Below, one piece after another: positions 11,323-22,847 of a stretch of DNA of 64,000 bases; position 1 is the first letter of the stretch, and every line of letters starts with the position of its first letter. The position numbers and the translations under genes are program-made. Under the pieces are notes generated by a model that saw only the letters and a program-made list of their open reading frames with translations, did no database searches and was not told where the DNA came from. The stretch is from the NCBI GenBank assembly GCA_023935145.1, contig CM043700.1, forward strand, positions 41,272,620 to 41,336,619, written 5' to 3'. The DNA is from Bretschneidera sinensis (Eukaryota; Streptophyta; Magnoliopsida; Brassicales; Akaniaceae).

Positions 11323-12598
11323 TGATAGGTGCTTAAATATTCATATTTAAGCCCCCTTATTTACATTTATTAAGTCTTTAGTTATGTTAATTTAGACTAT
11401 TTTACTTCATTTGTGTGTTTTACATGTTTTTATAGGGTCTTGGAGAAAAAGAAGCATCTTTGGCACTTAAAGGAAGAAAATCTAGAAATCCTGGAGTAGC
11501 TGCTGGCTAAAGTGCGATCGAGCGCACATGTACGAGCGTGAACAGTAAAGAGGTAGAGTGAGTTTTGGAAATAAAGAAGTTTTATGTTTTAGGAAAGTTT
11601 AGGGTTCCTGAGCCTTCTAGGATTATTCACCCCCTATAAATACACCTGTAAAACACACACAATAGAGAGGAATTAATTCCTTCTTTTATCTTTCGATCTT
11701 CTTTTAGTTTTAGTTTAGTTTTAGGTCGGAAGGCCGGAGGCTGGACGAGCCCGAAGGAAGAGATTGTGGAGACGAATTGACGACTTTTCTCCATAATGTT
11801 TTCGGGTTTCTTCTTTCCTTTTTATTTTATTATGTCTAATTAAATTCTTAGTAGGGCTTGGTTGAAGCCCTAATTATGTTTACTCAATAAATTTAGTATG
11901 GGTGCCTTTGCGATATTTATGTTGTGTTGCTTAACTTGATTAATACCTGCTTTTATTTAAATTCCTTATATGTATATGTCTGATCAATATGTGCATGTGG
12001 TATGGACTTGTTAGTTAGATCAATTTGGATGACCGAGTCCTGGGTCTGACATTAGTAACAAAAGATATCCACACCGGATTCTTGGGTTAATCAACATGGG
12101 AAACCAGGAGTAGATACCATGCCCTAGGTCCCGTGTGGTTGTCGATTTCCACAGATCCTATGCTCTCTTAAGGAACAACTCAACATACAACAGGTTGAAT
12201 CCCTTGAAAGAGAAAAAAATTAGAGTAGATACCATACCTAACTCATTGCTTAGGGAGATCAATAGCTTAAGGAGTAGATACCATGCCCTTAGGTTGACAA
12301 ACATTAGGTATTCATAACATGAGTAAAATCTTGGCATACTGTTTTGTTGTGGTAGCATAATTAGTGGTGGATATCAAGTCCCTACACCTTTATCTTTATT
12401 ATTTTATCTTTATCAAAATCAACTCTTTTATTATTTCTATCTTTTTACATTGCGAATATAATTCTAAAACGGAATTCACCAATCCCTGTAGAGATGATCT
12501 TGCATTCGCACACTATACTACTAAGTTGACCTTGTGCACTTGCAAGTAAAACTAGTACGATTATTTACTTATTTATTTAGGTATATTTTCGCTCAACA
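11323..12598 (+). repeat. 5' LTR of G1
   Basis: It is 1276 bp. TATAAATA lies at 11635-11642. About 120 bases upstream is a single full unit of the GCGATCGAGCGC repeat; the 3' LTR has four, which accounts for most of the length difference. Confidence 0.9.
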
Positions 12599-12630
12599 AG
12601 TTTTTGGCGCCGTTGCTGGGGATTGTGCTA
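12599..12630 (+). promoter_or_regulatory. Primer-binding site (tRNA-Asp type) of G1
   Basis: Just inside the LTR, TTTGGCGCCGTTGCTGGGGA matches the 3' end complement of plant tRNA-Asp except for one base. This primer is typical of Athila-like elements. Confidence 0.8.
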
Positions 12631-12785
12631 AATTTCTTTTTGTAATTATTTTCGTTAGTTTTATTTATTCTATTATATTTTATTTTATTCTGTTCTGTTT
12701 TATTTTTATTTTTATCAAAAATCAGATTTATTCTTTCTTTTTGTTTGTTTGTTTTTGTTCAGGTGTGCAGAGTAGGAGTTTCTAT

Positions 12786-12870
12786 CCTCATTGCGATCGA
12801 GTGTAGTGCCTTGTGCAATCGAGCGCACATCTACGATCGAGGGCAGTTCAGTATGCGCTCGAGCACAAAA
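12786..12870 (+). repeat. GCGATCGAGCGC array in the G1 leader
   Basis: About four degenerate units (GCGATCGAGTG, GCAATCGAGCGC, ACGATCGAGGGC, GCGCTCGAGCAC) lie between the primer site and gag. G1p has the same array at 33588-33665. Confidence 0.75.
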
Positions 12871-12951
12871 GCTCCAGAGAGTACCCGAGCAGCAGTACTG
12901 AAACTGCTGCACTGAAGCTTTTCAACTAATTCATTCGAAGGAGAAGCACCA

Positions 12952-13670
12952 ATGGTGGAAGCTAGTTATGCTTATCTAAATGCTATGGAGAGGAAGCTGG
13001 ATATGCTCATAAACACCATGACTACTCAAAACATCTCACCTAGTCCGCGAGCCATATCACTCCTGGTATGTGCTATATGTTCTCGTTTTAATAACACTTC
13101 TGAAACTTGCCCTTTATATTTATATGCAGATCAAGAGCAAGCAAATTATGAGGGACCACACAATGCATATATAAATACCTACAATCCTGGATGGCAGCAC
13201 CACCCCAACCTCTCATGAAGCAACAATCATAATGCTTTGAATCTTCAAGGGCAGCAAAGGAACTTCCAACCAGCAGCCCAACCAGTGTCGAAATCAGAAA
13301 ATAGTGACCTAGAGAGTCTTGTAAAGCAATTGACCACTCAATAACAGCAACTAATGACAACATTGATGATTTCACTAGATCAGCAAAAACAAACCACTGC
13401 CAGGCATGAGCAAGCTATTCAAAGACTCGAGGTTCAAATGGAGGAATTGGTTAAAGAGCTAAGTGAAAAAAAGCAAGGTGAATTTTCAGCCCAAACAATA
13501 CATACTCTAAGTGTTGTTGAGGAAGAATTTCCAGCCCAAACAATACTTACTCCAGGTGTTGTTGAGATCGCCTTGCAGGTCCATCATGTTGATCCATTAG
13601 AAACTACTCTTACCCATAGTGTCGCAAGATCGGATATCGAGCCCGAGTTTAAGGATATTACTGATAACAT
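12952..13670 (+). pseudogene. G1 gag remnant: nucleocapsid part
   Basis: It opens MVEASYAYLNAMERKLDML. The zinc knuckle CAICSRFNNTSETC has Asn where the CCHC motif needs His; the sister copy keeps His. Then NPGWQHHPNLS and a stop (13216-13218), a degraded stretch, and a Gln/Glu/Lys-rich coiled coil (about 13380-13480) containing ATARHEQAIQRLEVQ-like heptads. The capsid domain is missing. The frame is interrupted at 13670 by G2 and resumes at 21271. Confidence 0.7.
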
Positions 13671-15114
13671 TGATAGCTCTGAATAAATCATGTTATTATA
13701 CTGCTTTTAGGCACGTTTTTGGTGTTGATCTTAAGCATTATAATTGTGTTGCATGTGTTTTTAGCAATTTGAGTTTAGTTTATCTTATTCTACTAATAAG
13801 TTGTTTTAGTTGAATGATCAATGCTAAGTCTTGGAAATCTTCTGTGCAGACACTTGCTGGAGCACTGGAGAGCACTGGAAGGGAAAAATACCTGAAGGAG
13901 ACAGAAACTCGAGGCTACAGCGCTGGGATGTTGGTGCTGCAGCACTGGTAGCTGGCAAAAAGAGAGGAATTTGGACAGAAAGTTGGCGCTGCAGCGCTGG
14001 AAAGTTGGAGCTGCAACGCCAGAATAGGGTTTGAAATATGTTTTAGCGCTGTAGCGCTAGGATGTTGGCGCTGCAGCGCCAGCCCACAGATTTTGAAGGT
14101 TATAAATAGAAACTCTAGCTGAACAAGAGAGAGGGAGCGTAGCCGTAGAAAAAAAAAGAGAATTTGGAGAAGAGAAGACGAAAAAGAAGAGTTGGAGATA
14201 CTCCGGGAGGCTACGCATCAAGCTTTTAAATCATTCTTCTTTGGTTTTGTATTATTCTTATCTAGCTATGTTGATGTTTTATAACACGAACATGGGTTGT
14301 TTGAATATTAATATGGAGTAGATATTTTTGTGTTAAGGATAGATGGATCCTAAACCTATATCTTGAGTGCTATTTGGATAAGTTGGAATTTATTTTGTTT
14401 TTCAAAGAGTGTGCTTTATTGTTCTTAATGCTGTTTATTATTTTGATTCTTTCTTGAGGCATAGTGATGTGTCGAATAGAGAAGCTATGCTTTTATGAAT
14501 AGTTTAATTAATAAATATGATTTTGGATTGTTAGCTATGCAAAGCCAGGGTAAAACATGCCATGAATGAAATAGGAGTAACCGAATAGGGATTCTAGGAT
14601 GTTCATGTGGTCCGTTTAAACTGTAACCGAATAGGGAGATTTAACTGAAAGGAATTCCATTGAACTTAATGCTTCTTAAGTTGAATCAATCTAGAATAGA
14701 CCTGGAATATGGATATTTGAAGTTGATGATTCTTGAGATTGTGGTTAGACCTGAATAAGGATAACCAATTGATTGGGGATTCTACCATCTTGAAAAACAT
14801 AGTAAGTGAAACTTGTCTATTCAAAAATCTTGTCAATTATGGTTTAGTTGAAGTCGAGTCCTTAGCACGTTAGTTCATAAGAGTCTTCATTCCAAAGTTT
14901 GCAAATCTTTTGTTAATTATTAGTGCTTCTGTTTTTTTCTTTAGTTAATTGCTAGTAAACTTTTCTCCTACAATTATTCGTTTGCTCAAATAACAGCAAG
15001 AGTTGAGTCATAATTTCCTTAGTATTTGCTCAGTCCTCATTGGGAACGATATTTACTCATCATTTTATTACTTAAACGATTAGTGCACTTGCTAGTGTTA
15101 ATTTCATCGCATCA
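13671..15114 (+). repeat. 5' LTR of G2
   Basis: It is 1444 bp. GCGCTGCAGCGC-type palindromes are clustered at about 13905-14085, immediately upstream of TATAAATAGA at 14101-14110. Confidence 0.9.
13905..14085 (+). repeat. GCGCTGCAGCGC palindrome array in G2 5' LTR
   Basis: Six to seven units close to GCGCTGCAGCGCTGG, some degenerate, are spaced 15-40 bases apart and end about 20 bases before the TATA box. The 3' LTR has the same array at about 20090-20240. Confidence 0.8.
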
Positions 15115-15140
15115 AGTTTTTGGCACCGTTGTCGGGGACT
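15115..15140 (+). promoter_or_regulatory. Primer-binding site (tRNA-Asp type) of G2
   Basis: TTTTTGGCACCGTTGTCGGG follows the LTR end. It is a two-mismatch version of the tRNA-Asp complement seen in the other Athila-like copies. Confidence 0.75.
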
Positions 15141-15238
15141 AAAATAAAATATTACATTTATTGTGATTCTACTAGTTAATTTGAGAGTTTATTAATTTGG
15201 TTTTTAAGTCTATTTTGCTGGGTTTTCGTTTCTAGTGC

Positions 15239-16540
15239 ATGACAGGTACTAGTGGAAGAATACTTGCAGAACTTAATCCAAAGATTGAGCGCACTTTTCA
15301 CTCTTTGAGAAGAGCAACACCAATAATAGTTAATACAATGGCAGAAGGAAACAATGCAGAGGTGCAACGTGCATTGTGGGATTATACTATGCCAAAGATG
15401 GATGGTGTTGAATCTAGCATTCGATGACCACCTATACAAGTGAACAATTTCAAAATTAAGCCCGCCATTATTCAGAAGATTCAACATTCAGTACAATTTG
15501 GGGGCCTATCGCAAGAAGATCCAAATGTTCACTTGACGAATTTCCTTGAAATTTGTGACACATTCAAGCATAACGGAGTATCAGAGGATGCAATTCGCTT
15601 AAGGCTTTTTCCATTTTCATTGAGGGATAAAGCAAAAAGCTGGTTGACTTCTTTGCCAGCAAGATCCATAACGACATGGGTAGAATTGGCACAATTTTTT
15701 TTAGGGAAATACTTCTCTCCTGCAAAAATTGCAAAATTACGTAATGAAATTACTACATTCTTGTAGGTCGATCGGGAATCACTCTATGAGGCATGGGAAC
15801 GTTTTAAAGACCTTTTGAGAAGATGTCCTCATTACGAGTTACCCACGTGGATGCAGGTACAAACTTTTTATAATGGTTTAACCAGTACAACCCAAAACAT
15901 GATTGATGTAGCTGTAGGTGGCACTATCATGAGAAAAACTCCAGAATAATCTATTGAATTGCTAGAAGAGATGGCCATAAATTCTTATCAATGGCCAGTT
16001 GAAAGGTTACCTATTAATAGAGCCTCAGGATTAATAATATAGATGATGTTACATCTTTAACAGCACAAATGGAGGTTCTCACCAAGAAGATAGATGGACT
16101 TTATCCTACTACATATGTTATATGTGAATTGTGTGGTGGTAGTGGCCACCATCGCAGTAACTGGCAAGCAGGTAATCAGTTTGCATATAATTCATCTGCT
16201 GAACAAGCTAACTTTGTTTCAAATTTTCACAGGCAAAACAATCCATACAGCAATACATATAATCCAAGGTGGAGGAATCACCCGAACTTGTCTTGGAATC
16301 AAAGCAATGCAAAACAACCTCCTCCTGAATACCCACCTCAAGGAAAAAAGTCCAACTTGGAGGACATGATGGCCAAATTCTTAAATGCAGCTGACACTAG
16401 GTTCCAAAATCAAGAAGCATCCATTAGAAATCTGGAAGTTCAGGTGGGTCAACTAGCTACCATAATTTCTGGATGTGCACAAGGCTCTCTTTCGAGCAAC
16501 ACAAAAAAAAAATCCTAAGGAGGATGTCAAGGCCATAACA
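15239..16540 (+). pseudogene. G2 gag (capsid and nucleocapsid)
   Basis: The start at 15239 opens MTGTSGRILAELNPKIERT. The Retrotrans_gag capsid domain follows with VQFGGLSQEDPNVHLTNFLE, LRLFPFSLRDKAKSWL and a partner-helix block EAWERFKDLLRRCPHYELP (15780-15850). A degraded knuckle CELCGGSGHHRSNW has Trp where the last Cys should be. NPRWRNHPNLSW and a coiled coil QNQEASIRNLEVQVGQLA follow. Stops lie near 15425, 15764 and 15946, with frameshifts near 16040 and 16515, so it is inactive. Confidence 0.85.
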
Positions 16541-17653
16541 CTAAGGAGTGGCACACAATTGGATGAGCCAAACTCTAAAGAAATCACTAATCAATAAGGC
16601 AAGAAAGAAGAGACCATGCAAGAGGAGAAACTTGTTTCAGAAAAGAAGTCTACGGGTAAAGGTTTGATCGATTCTAACTCTGAAACTAAATATATGCCAC
16701 CTCTTCCCTATCCTCAGAAATTTATGAAAGAAAAACTAGATAAGCAATTTTCAAAATTTTTAGAGATTTTCAAGAAATTGCATATTAACATTCCATTTGC
16801 AGAGGCTTTATCACAGATGCCTAGTTACACTAAATTTTTAAAGGAAATTTTGTCTAATAAACTTGAGGAACATGGAACGGTGATGTTAACTGAAGAGTGC
16901 AATGCTATACTACAAAACAAGCTACCTCCAAAACTAAAAGATCCGGGGAGTTTTACTATACCTTGCACTTTGGGAAATTCATTTTTTGATAAAGCTTTAT
17001 GTGACCTTGGTGCAAGTATTAATCTTATGCCTCTTTCAATTTTCAGGAAACTTGGATTAGGAGAAGTCAAAACAACGACAATGTCATTGCAATTAGCTGA
17101 TCGATCTATTAAGAGACCACGGGGAATTATAGAAGATGTACTGGTAAAGGTTGATAAATTTATATTCCCTGTAGACTTCATTGTTCTCGACATGGAAGAG
17201 GATCGTGAGATACCTCTTATACTTGGACGTCCATTCCTTGCTATAGGGAGAGCCTTAATTGATGTACAACAAGGGAAATTAACTTTAAGAGTCAATGATG
17301 AGCAAGTAGTTTTTGATATATATAAAATTATGAAATACCTTTCTGGCTTTTCTACTTCTTCTTGTTTTCAAGTGGATATTGTTGATAACCTCATTGAGGA
17401 GTTTCAGGAGAAAACATTAAATGAAAATACTTTGGAGAGATGCATCATGGAATCAGGAACTAATACCACTGAAAAACTCGTCATCGAAGAAGAAGCAAGG
17501 AACTTGAAGTCTGAAATGGGAAAAGAAGAGCCAGAGGAACAAATAATAATAATTGAATTGAAAACTTTACTTGCTCATTTGAAATATGCTTATTTAGAGA
17601 AAAATATTTTTCCTGTTATAATATCTTCTTCGTTGACAAGTAAAATGGAATAA
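16541..17653 (+). CDS. G2 protease region (retropepsin-like)
   Basis: One long open stretch (uninterrupted from 16616) follows gag. It contains ITLRSGTQLDEP, PPLPYPQKF, the protease motif ALCDLGASINLMPLSIF (about 17000-17050), SLQLADRSIKRPRGIIEDVL, FPVDFIVLD and IPLILGRPFLAIGRALID. A Glu-rich spacer then runs to the stop at 17651-17653. It would cleave the Gag-Pol precursor. The pre-RT spacer is present but RT itself is not, so the polyprotein is shortened. Confidence 0.85.
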
Positions 17654-17872
17654 CAGTTGCTGGAAGTCCTAAGAAGGCGCATATTTCCGGGAAAGCTGAA
17701 ATCTCAGTGGACTGGACCATACACCGTGATAAGTGTATCACCTTTTGGTGCCGTTGAATTACGACACGAGAAAAACAATGAGACGTTCAAGGTCAACGGG
17801 CACAAATTGAAGCAGTACATCAGGGGGACATTTGACCCTCAATCGTCCACAACCATTCTCCAAGAGCAATAA
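17654..17872 (+). pseudogene. G2 fused RT leader and integrase C-terminus
   Basis: The product opens LLEVLRR, the leader that normally precedes RT, and passes directly into RIFPGKLKSQWTGPYTV, VNGHKLKQYI and a stop at 17870-17872. The latter is the C-terminal DNA-binding end of a gypsy integrase. The join lies at about 17677-17683. The deletion removed RT, RNase H and the integrase zinc and catalytic domains. Confidence 0.8.
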
Positions 17873-18054
17873 ATCGGAAAGTCAAGCTAAAGACTATAAA
17901 TTAGAACTAACATGTTTTTTTTTTTTTTTCTTGCTTTTGAATTTGATTTGTGTGTTTAAATTTTTTTTTTTTTAATGTCTCTGTTACTTCAATTTTTATG
18001 GCTTTATAGTGTGTCTTCTTGGTTTATTTTCAAGATTACCTAGAGTCAGGACAG

Positions 18055-18180
18055 AGCCTCAGCGCTGCAGCCTCACACTTTGGGCGTTGCAGCACTGATC
18101 CTGCCCCTACACACTAATCAGAACAGAGATTAAGCGTTGTAGCCTCACACTTTGGGCACTGCAATGCTAGGTCGCACACT
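18055..18180 (+). repeat. Internal GCGCTGCAG array of G2
   Basis: Four degenerate units (AGCGCTGCAGCC, GGGCGTTGCAGCACTG, AAGCGTTGTAGCC, GGGCACTGCAATGC), with the spacer CTCACACTTTGGGC twice, lie after the coding region. Confidence 0.7.
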
Positions 18181-18492
18181 AGTGTTTAAATAAACAGCTC
18201 TTTCACTGTTAGGGCATTTCAAAGTCTGATTTCTAGCTGCTCTCTCTCTTCAAAACACCAAAATTACACTTCCCTTCCCCATCACACTACAGAATCAAGG
18301 TCTTTTTGCATCTCCCACCATGGATTGCTTTAGTTCTTCACGGGAATCACTCATCTCAAGTGCTTTTGGGTGCTGTTGATGTCTTCTAATCAACAATGAT
18401 CCAGAGGATAAGGACATTGACGAAGACGATTGATTCGGCCTCCAACTAATTAGGGGAGTTCCCTTCTCTTACTTTATAATTCAAATTTTATA

Positions 18493-18530
18493 CATTGCGG
18501 ACAATGTATCATTTAAGTTTGGGGGTGGGA
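18493..18530 (+). repeat. Hairpin plus polypurine-like module A (G2)
   Basis: CATTG-CGGA-CAATG is followed by TTTAAGTTTGGGGGTGGGA, about 1.33 kb before the true 3' polypurine tract. Confidence 0.7.
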
Positions 18531-19820
18531 ACTTTATCTGAGTGTTGTGTGCTGCTTATGTTTCTAGTTATTTTTCTGTTTGTTATATCTGAGTGCTTTC
18601 TGTTGTTTGATTTTGATTTTGCCGATGATGAGAAATAGATTGACTTGATTATAGCCATCGAAAATTTGAAAAATGTTGTTTTGTCTGTGTGCTTGAATTT
18701 GTTGTTGGATTTATTTTACATCGAACTCTTTCAACACAATGAGCACTTACACCTAATCACTTTGTTGTCTTGCAGTTTCGGAGATCGTTTATGTGAGCAG
18801 TGTAGTCTTGTGATCTCTTAGACTCTAGAACTTGTTTGAAGACCACTCGAGGCGAAATCCTAGGTAGTACTGTACCAAAGAAAGGATATAGGCCATGTTT
18901 GGAAAGTTAGAGCCTTTCTAGCCAACCCTTGATATGTGATTATCCTTAGTTTTCCCCTTTTGAACTTGGATATCTATTGTTTTGTCACTCGATCATCTAA
19001 CCTATGTCTTTTTCAAAGAAAAAAAAATGCTACAACTCTACCTTTCACCTGTGAGCACATCGATTAATGAATGGACTATTCTCTTAAGTGGTGGCAGAGG
19101 ATTGAGCAAGAGAAAGTGGTCTTCGACTTGGCTGTGTTAAGTACCAAATATTTTCCATCGAGAGTGACCAAGGAAAAGATCAAAGTTAAAAAGTGTACCA
19201 CATGAACTATTTGATCAAAGCTGGCAAAGCTGTGTTTGATTGTCGTGTACATGCTATGTTGTAGTTTCATTAATGCACATGGAAATAAAGACTGGTGCTA
19301 CTATAGTACAGCATACGAAAAAAAAAAAAGATGTGACAACAGCAAAAGTATTGGAAGTATTCCATGATAACTGAGGGAAAGTTTGAAATAAAATTGTTAT
19401 TGGTTGATGTGCTTAAGGTGATGTGAGCCTCAAATCAATCTTTTACCATACCTTAACCTTATCCAAAGTTATAAGCTGAATAAAGTCCTGGTGATCTCAG
19501 GTATTGTCATGGCTTACGTTAGTGGAGAGTGGTGTGAAAAACAAGCTTATGGACTTTGAAAGATTGGCATTATCCTACCTGCTTGCATAAACCGATCAGA
19601 GTGGCGAAACGATTAAGTTTATAAAGGTGTTACACACACACACGTTTTAAGAATTTGATGTAAGATAAAGTTAGCAATAAATTTGAAATTCTAGACATTA
19701 GCAGCATTTGGAAAGTTTTCTTGCGTTATAATTTATATGCAATCTTTGAGGCATGTTATATCAAATCTAATCAAACCATCTCGCACTCTTAGGATGTGTG
19801 TGCATAGAATTTTGTTCTAG

Positions 19821-19858
19821 TTTGCTCGAGGACTAGTAAAAACGTAAGTTTGGGGGTG
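19821..19858 (+). promoter_or_regulatory. Hairpin and polypurine tract at the G2 3' LTR
   Basis: TTTGCTCGAGGACTAGTAAA (partly paired) precedes AAGTTTGGGGGTG, which abuts the LTR start at 19859. Confidence 0.7.
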
Positions 19859-21270
19859 TGATAGCTCTGAATAAATCATGTTATTATACTGCTTTTAGGC
19901 ATGTTTTTGGTGTTGATCTTAAGCATTAGAATTATGTTGCATGTGTTTTTAGCAATTTGAGTTTAGTTTATCTTATTCTACTAATAAGTTGTTTTAGTTG
20001 AATGATCAATGCTAAGTCTTGGAAATCTTCTGTGCAGACACTTGCTGGAGCACTGGAAGGGCAAAATGCCTGAAGGAGACAGAAACTCGAGGCTGCAGCG
20101 CTGGGTTGTTGGAGCTGCAGTGCTGGTAGCTGGCAAAAAGAGAGGAATTTGGACAGAAAGTTAGTGCTGCAGCGCTGGAAAATTGGAGCTGCAGCGCCAG
20201 AATAGGGTTTGAAATATGTCTTGGCACTGCAGCGCCAGCCCACGGATTTTGAATGTTATAAATAGAAACTCTAGCTGAACAAGAGATGGGAGCGCCGCCG
20301 TAGAAGAAAAAAAGAAAATTTGGAGAAGAAGAGACGCAAAATGAGAGTTGGAGATACTCTGGGAGGCTACGCATCAAGCTTTTAAATCATTCTTCTCCGG
20401 TTTTGTATTATTCTTATCTAACTATGTTGATATTTTATAATATGAACATGGGTTGTTTGAATATTATTGTAGAGTAGATATTTTTGTGTTAAGGATAGAT
20501 GGATCCTAAACCTATATCTTGAGTGCTATTTGGACAAGTTGGAATTTACTTTGTTTTTCAAAGAGTGTGTTTTATTGTTCTTAATGCTGATTATTATTTT
20601 GATTCCTTCTTGAGGCATAGTGATATGTCGAATAGAGAAGCTATGCTTTTATGAATAGTTGAATTAATAAATATGATTTTGGATTGTTAGCTATGCAAAG
20701 CCAGGGTAAAACATGCCATGAATGAAATAGGAGTAACCGAATAGGGATTCTAGGAAGTTAACGTGGTCCGTTTAAACCGTAACCGAATAGGGAGATTTAA
20801 CTGAAAGGAATTCCATTGAACTTAATGCTTCTTAAGTTGAATCAATCTAGAATAGACCTGGAATATGGATATTTGAAGTTGATGATTCTTGAGATTGTGG
20901 TTAGACCTGAATAAGGATAACCAATTGATTGAGGATTCTACCATCTTGAAAAACATAGTAAGTGAAACTTATCTATTCAAAACTCTTGTCAATTATGGTT
21001 TAGGTGAAATCGAGTCCTTAGCACGTTAGTTCATAAGAGTCTTCATTCCAAAGTTTGCAAATCTTTTGTTAATTATTAGTGCTTCTGTTTTTTTCTTTAG
21101 TTAATTGCTAGTAAACTTTTCTCCTACAATTATTCGTTTGCTCAAATAACAGCAAGAGTTGAGTCATAATTTCTGTAGTATTTGCTCAGTCCTCGTTGGG
21201 AACGATATTTACTCATCATTTTATTACTTGAACGATTAGTGCACTTGCTAGTGTTAATTTCATCGCATCA
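19859..21270 (+). repeat. 3' LTR of G2
   Basis: It is 1412 bp and closely similar to the 5' LTR throughout. The palindrome array is at about 20090-20240 and the TATA box near 20260. Confidence 0.9.
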
Positions 21271-21501
21271 GACATCATCAAAACTATGCACCTCTTTAAG
21301 ACCTCTCCAAAACATCCAAGTAAGTACACCGATCCATTTGAAATTCTTGGGCTTACTAATACTACTTTTTCCCCTTTTATTGTCCAGGCACCAAATTTGG
21401 AGTTGAAGCAATTGCCGAAGTACTTACCTTATGCTTATATGGAAGAGAATAAGACACTTCCTATGCTAGCTGCTGCAAATCTTAGTTTTGGGGAAAAATA
21501 A
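21271..21501 (+). pseudogene. G1 coding end: pre-RT spacer
   Basis: This is the continuation of G1 after G2. The product contains FIVQAPNLELKQLPKYLPYA and TLPMLAAANLSFGEK-stop. LELKxLPxHLxYA is the segment that precedes RT in Ty3/gypsy pol, so the frame stops where RT should begin. G1p ends the same way at 34590. Confidence 0.7.
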
Positions 21502-22847
21502 GGCTTGGTCCGGCTGAATACGTTAAACTTAGCGCTCATGGGAGGCACCCCAGACTTATCCTTTTCATTTTAGTATTTTTCTTTTGTTTATATTTTTATT
21601 TCCATATCTAGTATTTATATTTCTTATTTTCCAAAACAACATTTATTTTTTTTTGTTAGGTACTCAGTGCGTGCATCCAGTTCAAGTTTGGCGGCATGTC
21701 ACAAGCAAAGCAAGCAACCTAGTTCTCCATACCCCAGGTCAGATCTTTCTATGCCACACACATTGGAGATAATGTGTATTTTAAGTTTGGGGGTAGTGGG
21801 AGATACTAAATACTATCACACACGCACTTGAAACACATGCACACACTAAGTCCAAGTCTTTTTTTTTATAGATAAATGCATGTTCATTATGTTTCAAAAA
21901 AAAATTTGGTGATCTAAACAAAGAATATGATGTGACTTCATAAGAGAGCTTAAAACCTTGAACATATGGGCTAATAATTAAAGTTTTAAACCTTGATCAC
22001 TTGCTGTTAGGCATTTAAGGATTCACAAGTTTGGCCTAAACTAACACGAGCACATTAGCACATAATTGTGTGGGGTATGATATGTAATTTTGATTTGTAT
22101 GTTTCATTTGCTTAACTGTGAACCAGATAACCTATTAGATTAACATTTTGGCATAAGAAAATAGAAAAAAAAAATTTGTTATTGCTAAAAAAAAAATGCT
22201 CCTAAAGATCATTAAAAAGAACTTTTCGCTGAGTAACTGGCCCTCTTGCCTCAGTAAACAGTGAGTGTCACGTCAAAAGGTGGAAATTCTGATTTGTAGC
22301 ATTGAGACCAGTTAGTTTCATAGCCTTTTGACTCGAGTTAGTAGGTCCTTATGGGTGTCTTTACACCTAATGCCCTAAAACCATCTGGTTTGGGAGTCAT
22401 TGGCTAAAAGCTCGCTACATGAGTCAAATAGAAAGCTTAAAGGACTTAACTTGGCAAAAATCTCACAAATAAAAGAAAATAAGAAAATCTATGCCATCTT
22501 TGTTGAATCTAATAAGAAATTTGGTGAATCTTAAGTCATCGAAACACTACACATTAGAATTATTTGGAAACCAAATCTTGTATGTGCTAGTTCACCACAC
22601 ACTAAAGTCAAACTTGTGATGTCTTAAACTGCCTCACGAAAGTGATTTGCATTCAAAACCCTTATTCATTGTTAAGATATGTTTATATTTGTTAAGTTTG
22701 CTCATGAATGCACATCATAGTTTTTTGTGAAGACCTAAAACTTTTGTGAACACTATGAACATTGGATCTATCAGTATGTTGTTATTTTTCGTTTTAGTTT
22801 TTAGTTTTATATTGCTAAGGGACTAGCAATATGTAAGTTTGGGGGTG
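21502..22847 (+). other. Noncoding 3' segment of G1
   Basis: It opens with the conserved CTTAGCGCTCATGGGAGGC block (about 21528-21547). Module A follows at 21761-21800 (CATTGGAGATAATG then TTAAGTTTGGGGG). A GAGTAACTGGCCCTCTTGCC block lies at about 22231-22280. It ends with the hairpin ATTGCTAAGGGACTAGCAAT (22811-22830) and polypurine tract AAGTTTGGGGGTG at the LTR. Confidence 0.65.

Larger units (their letters stand above)
17873..19820 (+). other. Noncoding 3' segment of G2
   Basis: There is no ORF of note. It holds T-tracts, a degenerate copy of the LTR palindrome array (about 18055-18180, CAGCGCTGCAGCC and relatives), hairpin/polypurine module A at 18493-18530, and the GAGGCGAAATCC...GGATATAGGCCA block (18850-18895) shared with G3 and G3p. 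Confidence 0.6.
13671..21270 (+). mobile_element. G2: Athila-like gypsy element lacking RT-RH-integrase core
   Basis: The LTRs are 13671-15114 and 19859-21270, running TGATAGCTCTG to TCGCATCA. The flanks are AACAT (13666-13670) and GACAT (21271-21275), a 5-bp target duplication with one substitution. The uninterrupted sister G1p reads across the site near 34360, which confirms the insertion. The content is gag, protease, the integrase C-terminus and a 2-kb noncoding 3' segment. It is inserted inside G1. Confidence 0.9.

Noticed and set aside
13831..14034. 67-residue ORF in the G2 5' LTR
   Set aside because: It lies over the palindrome array and TATA region of the LTR; composition follows the DNA repeat and no motif is seen.
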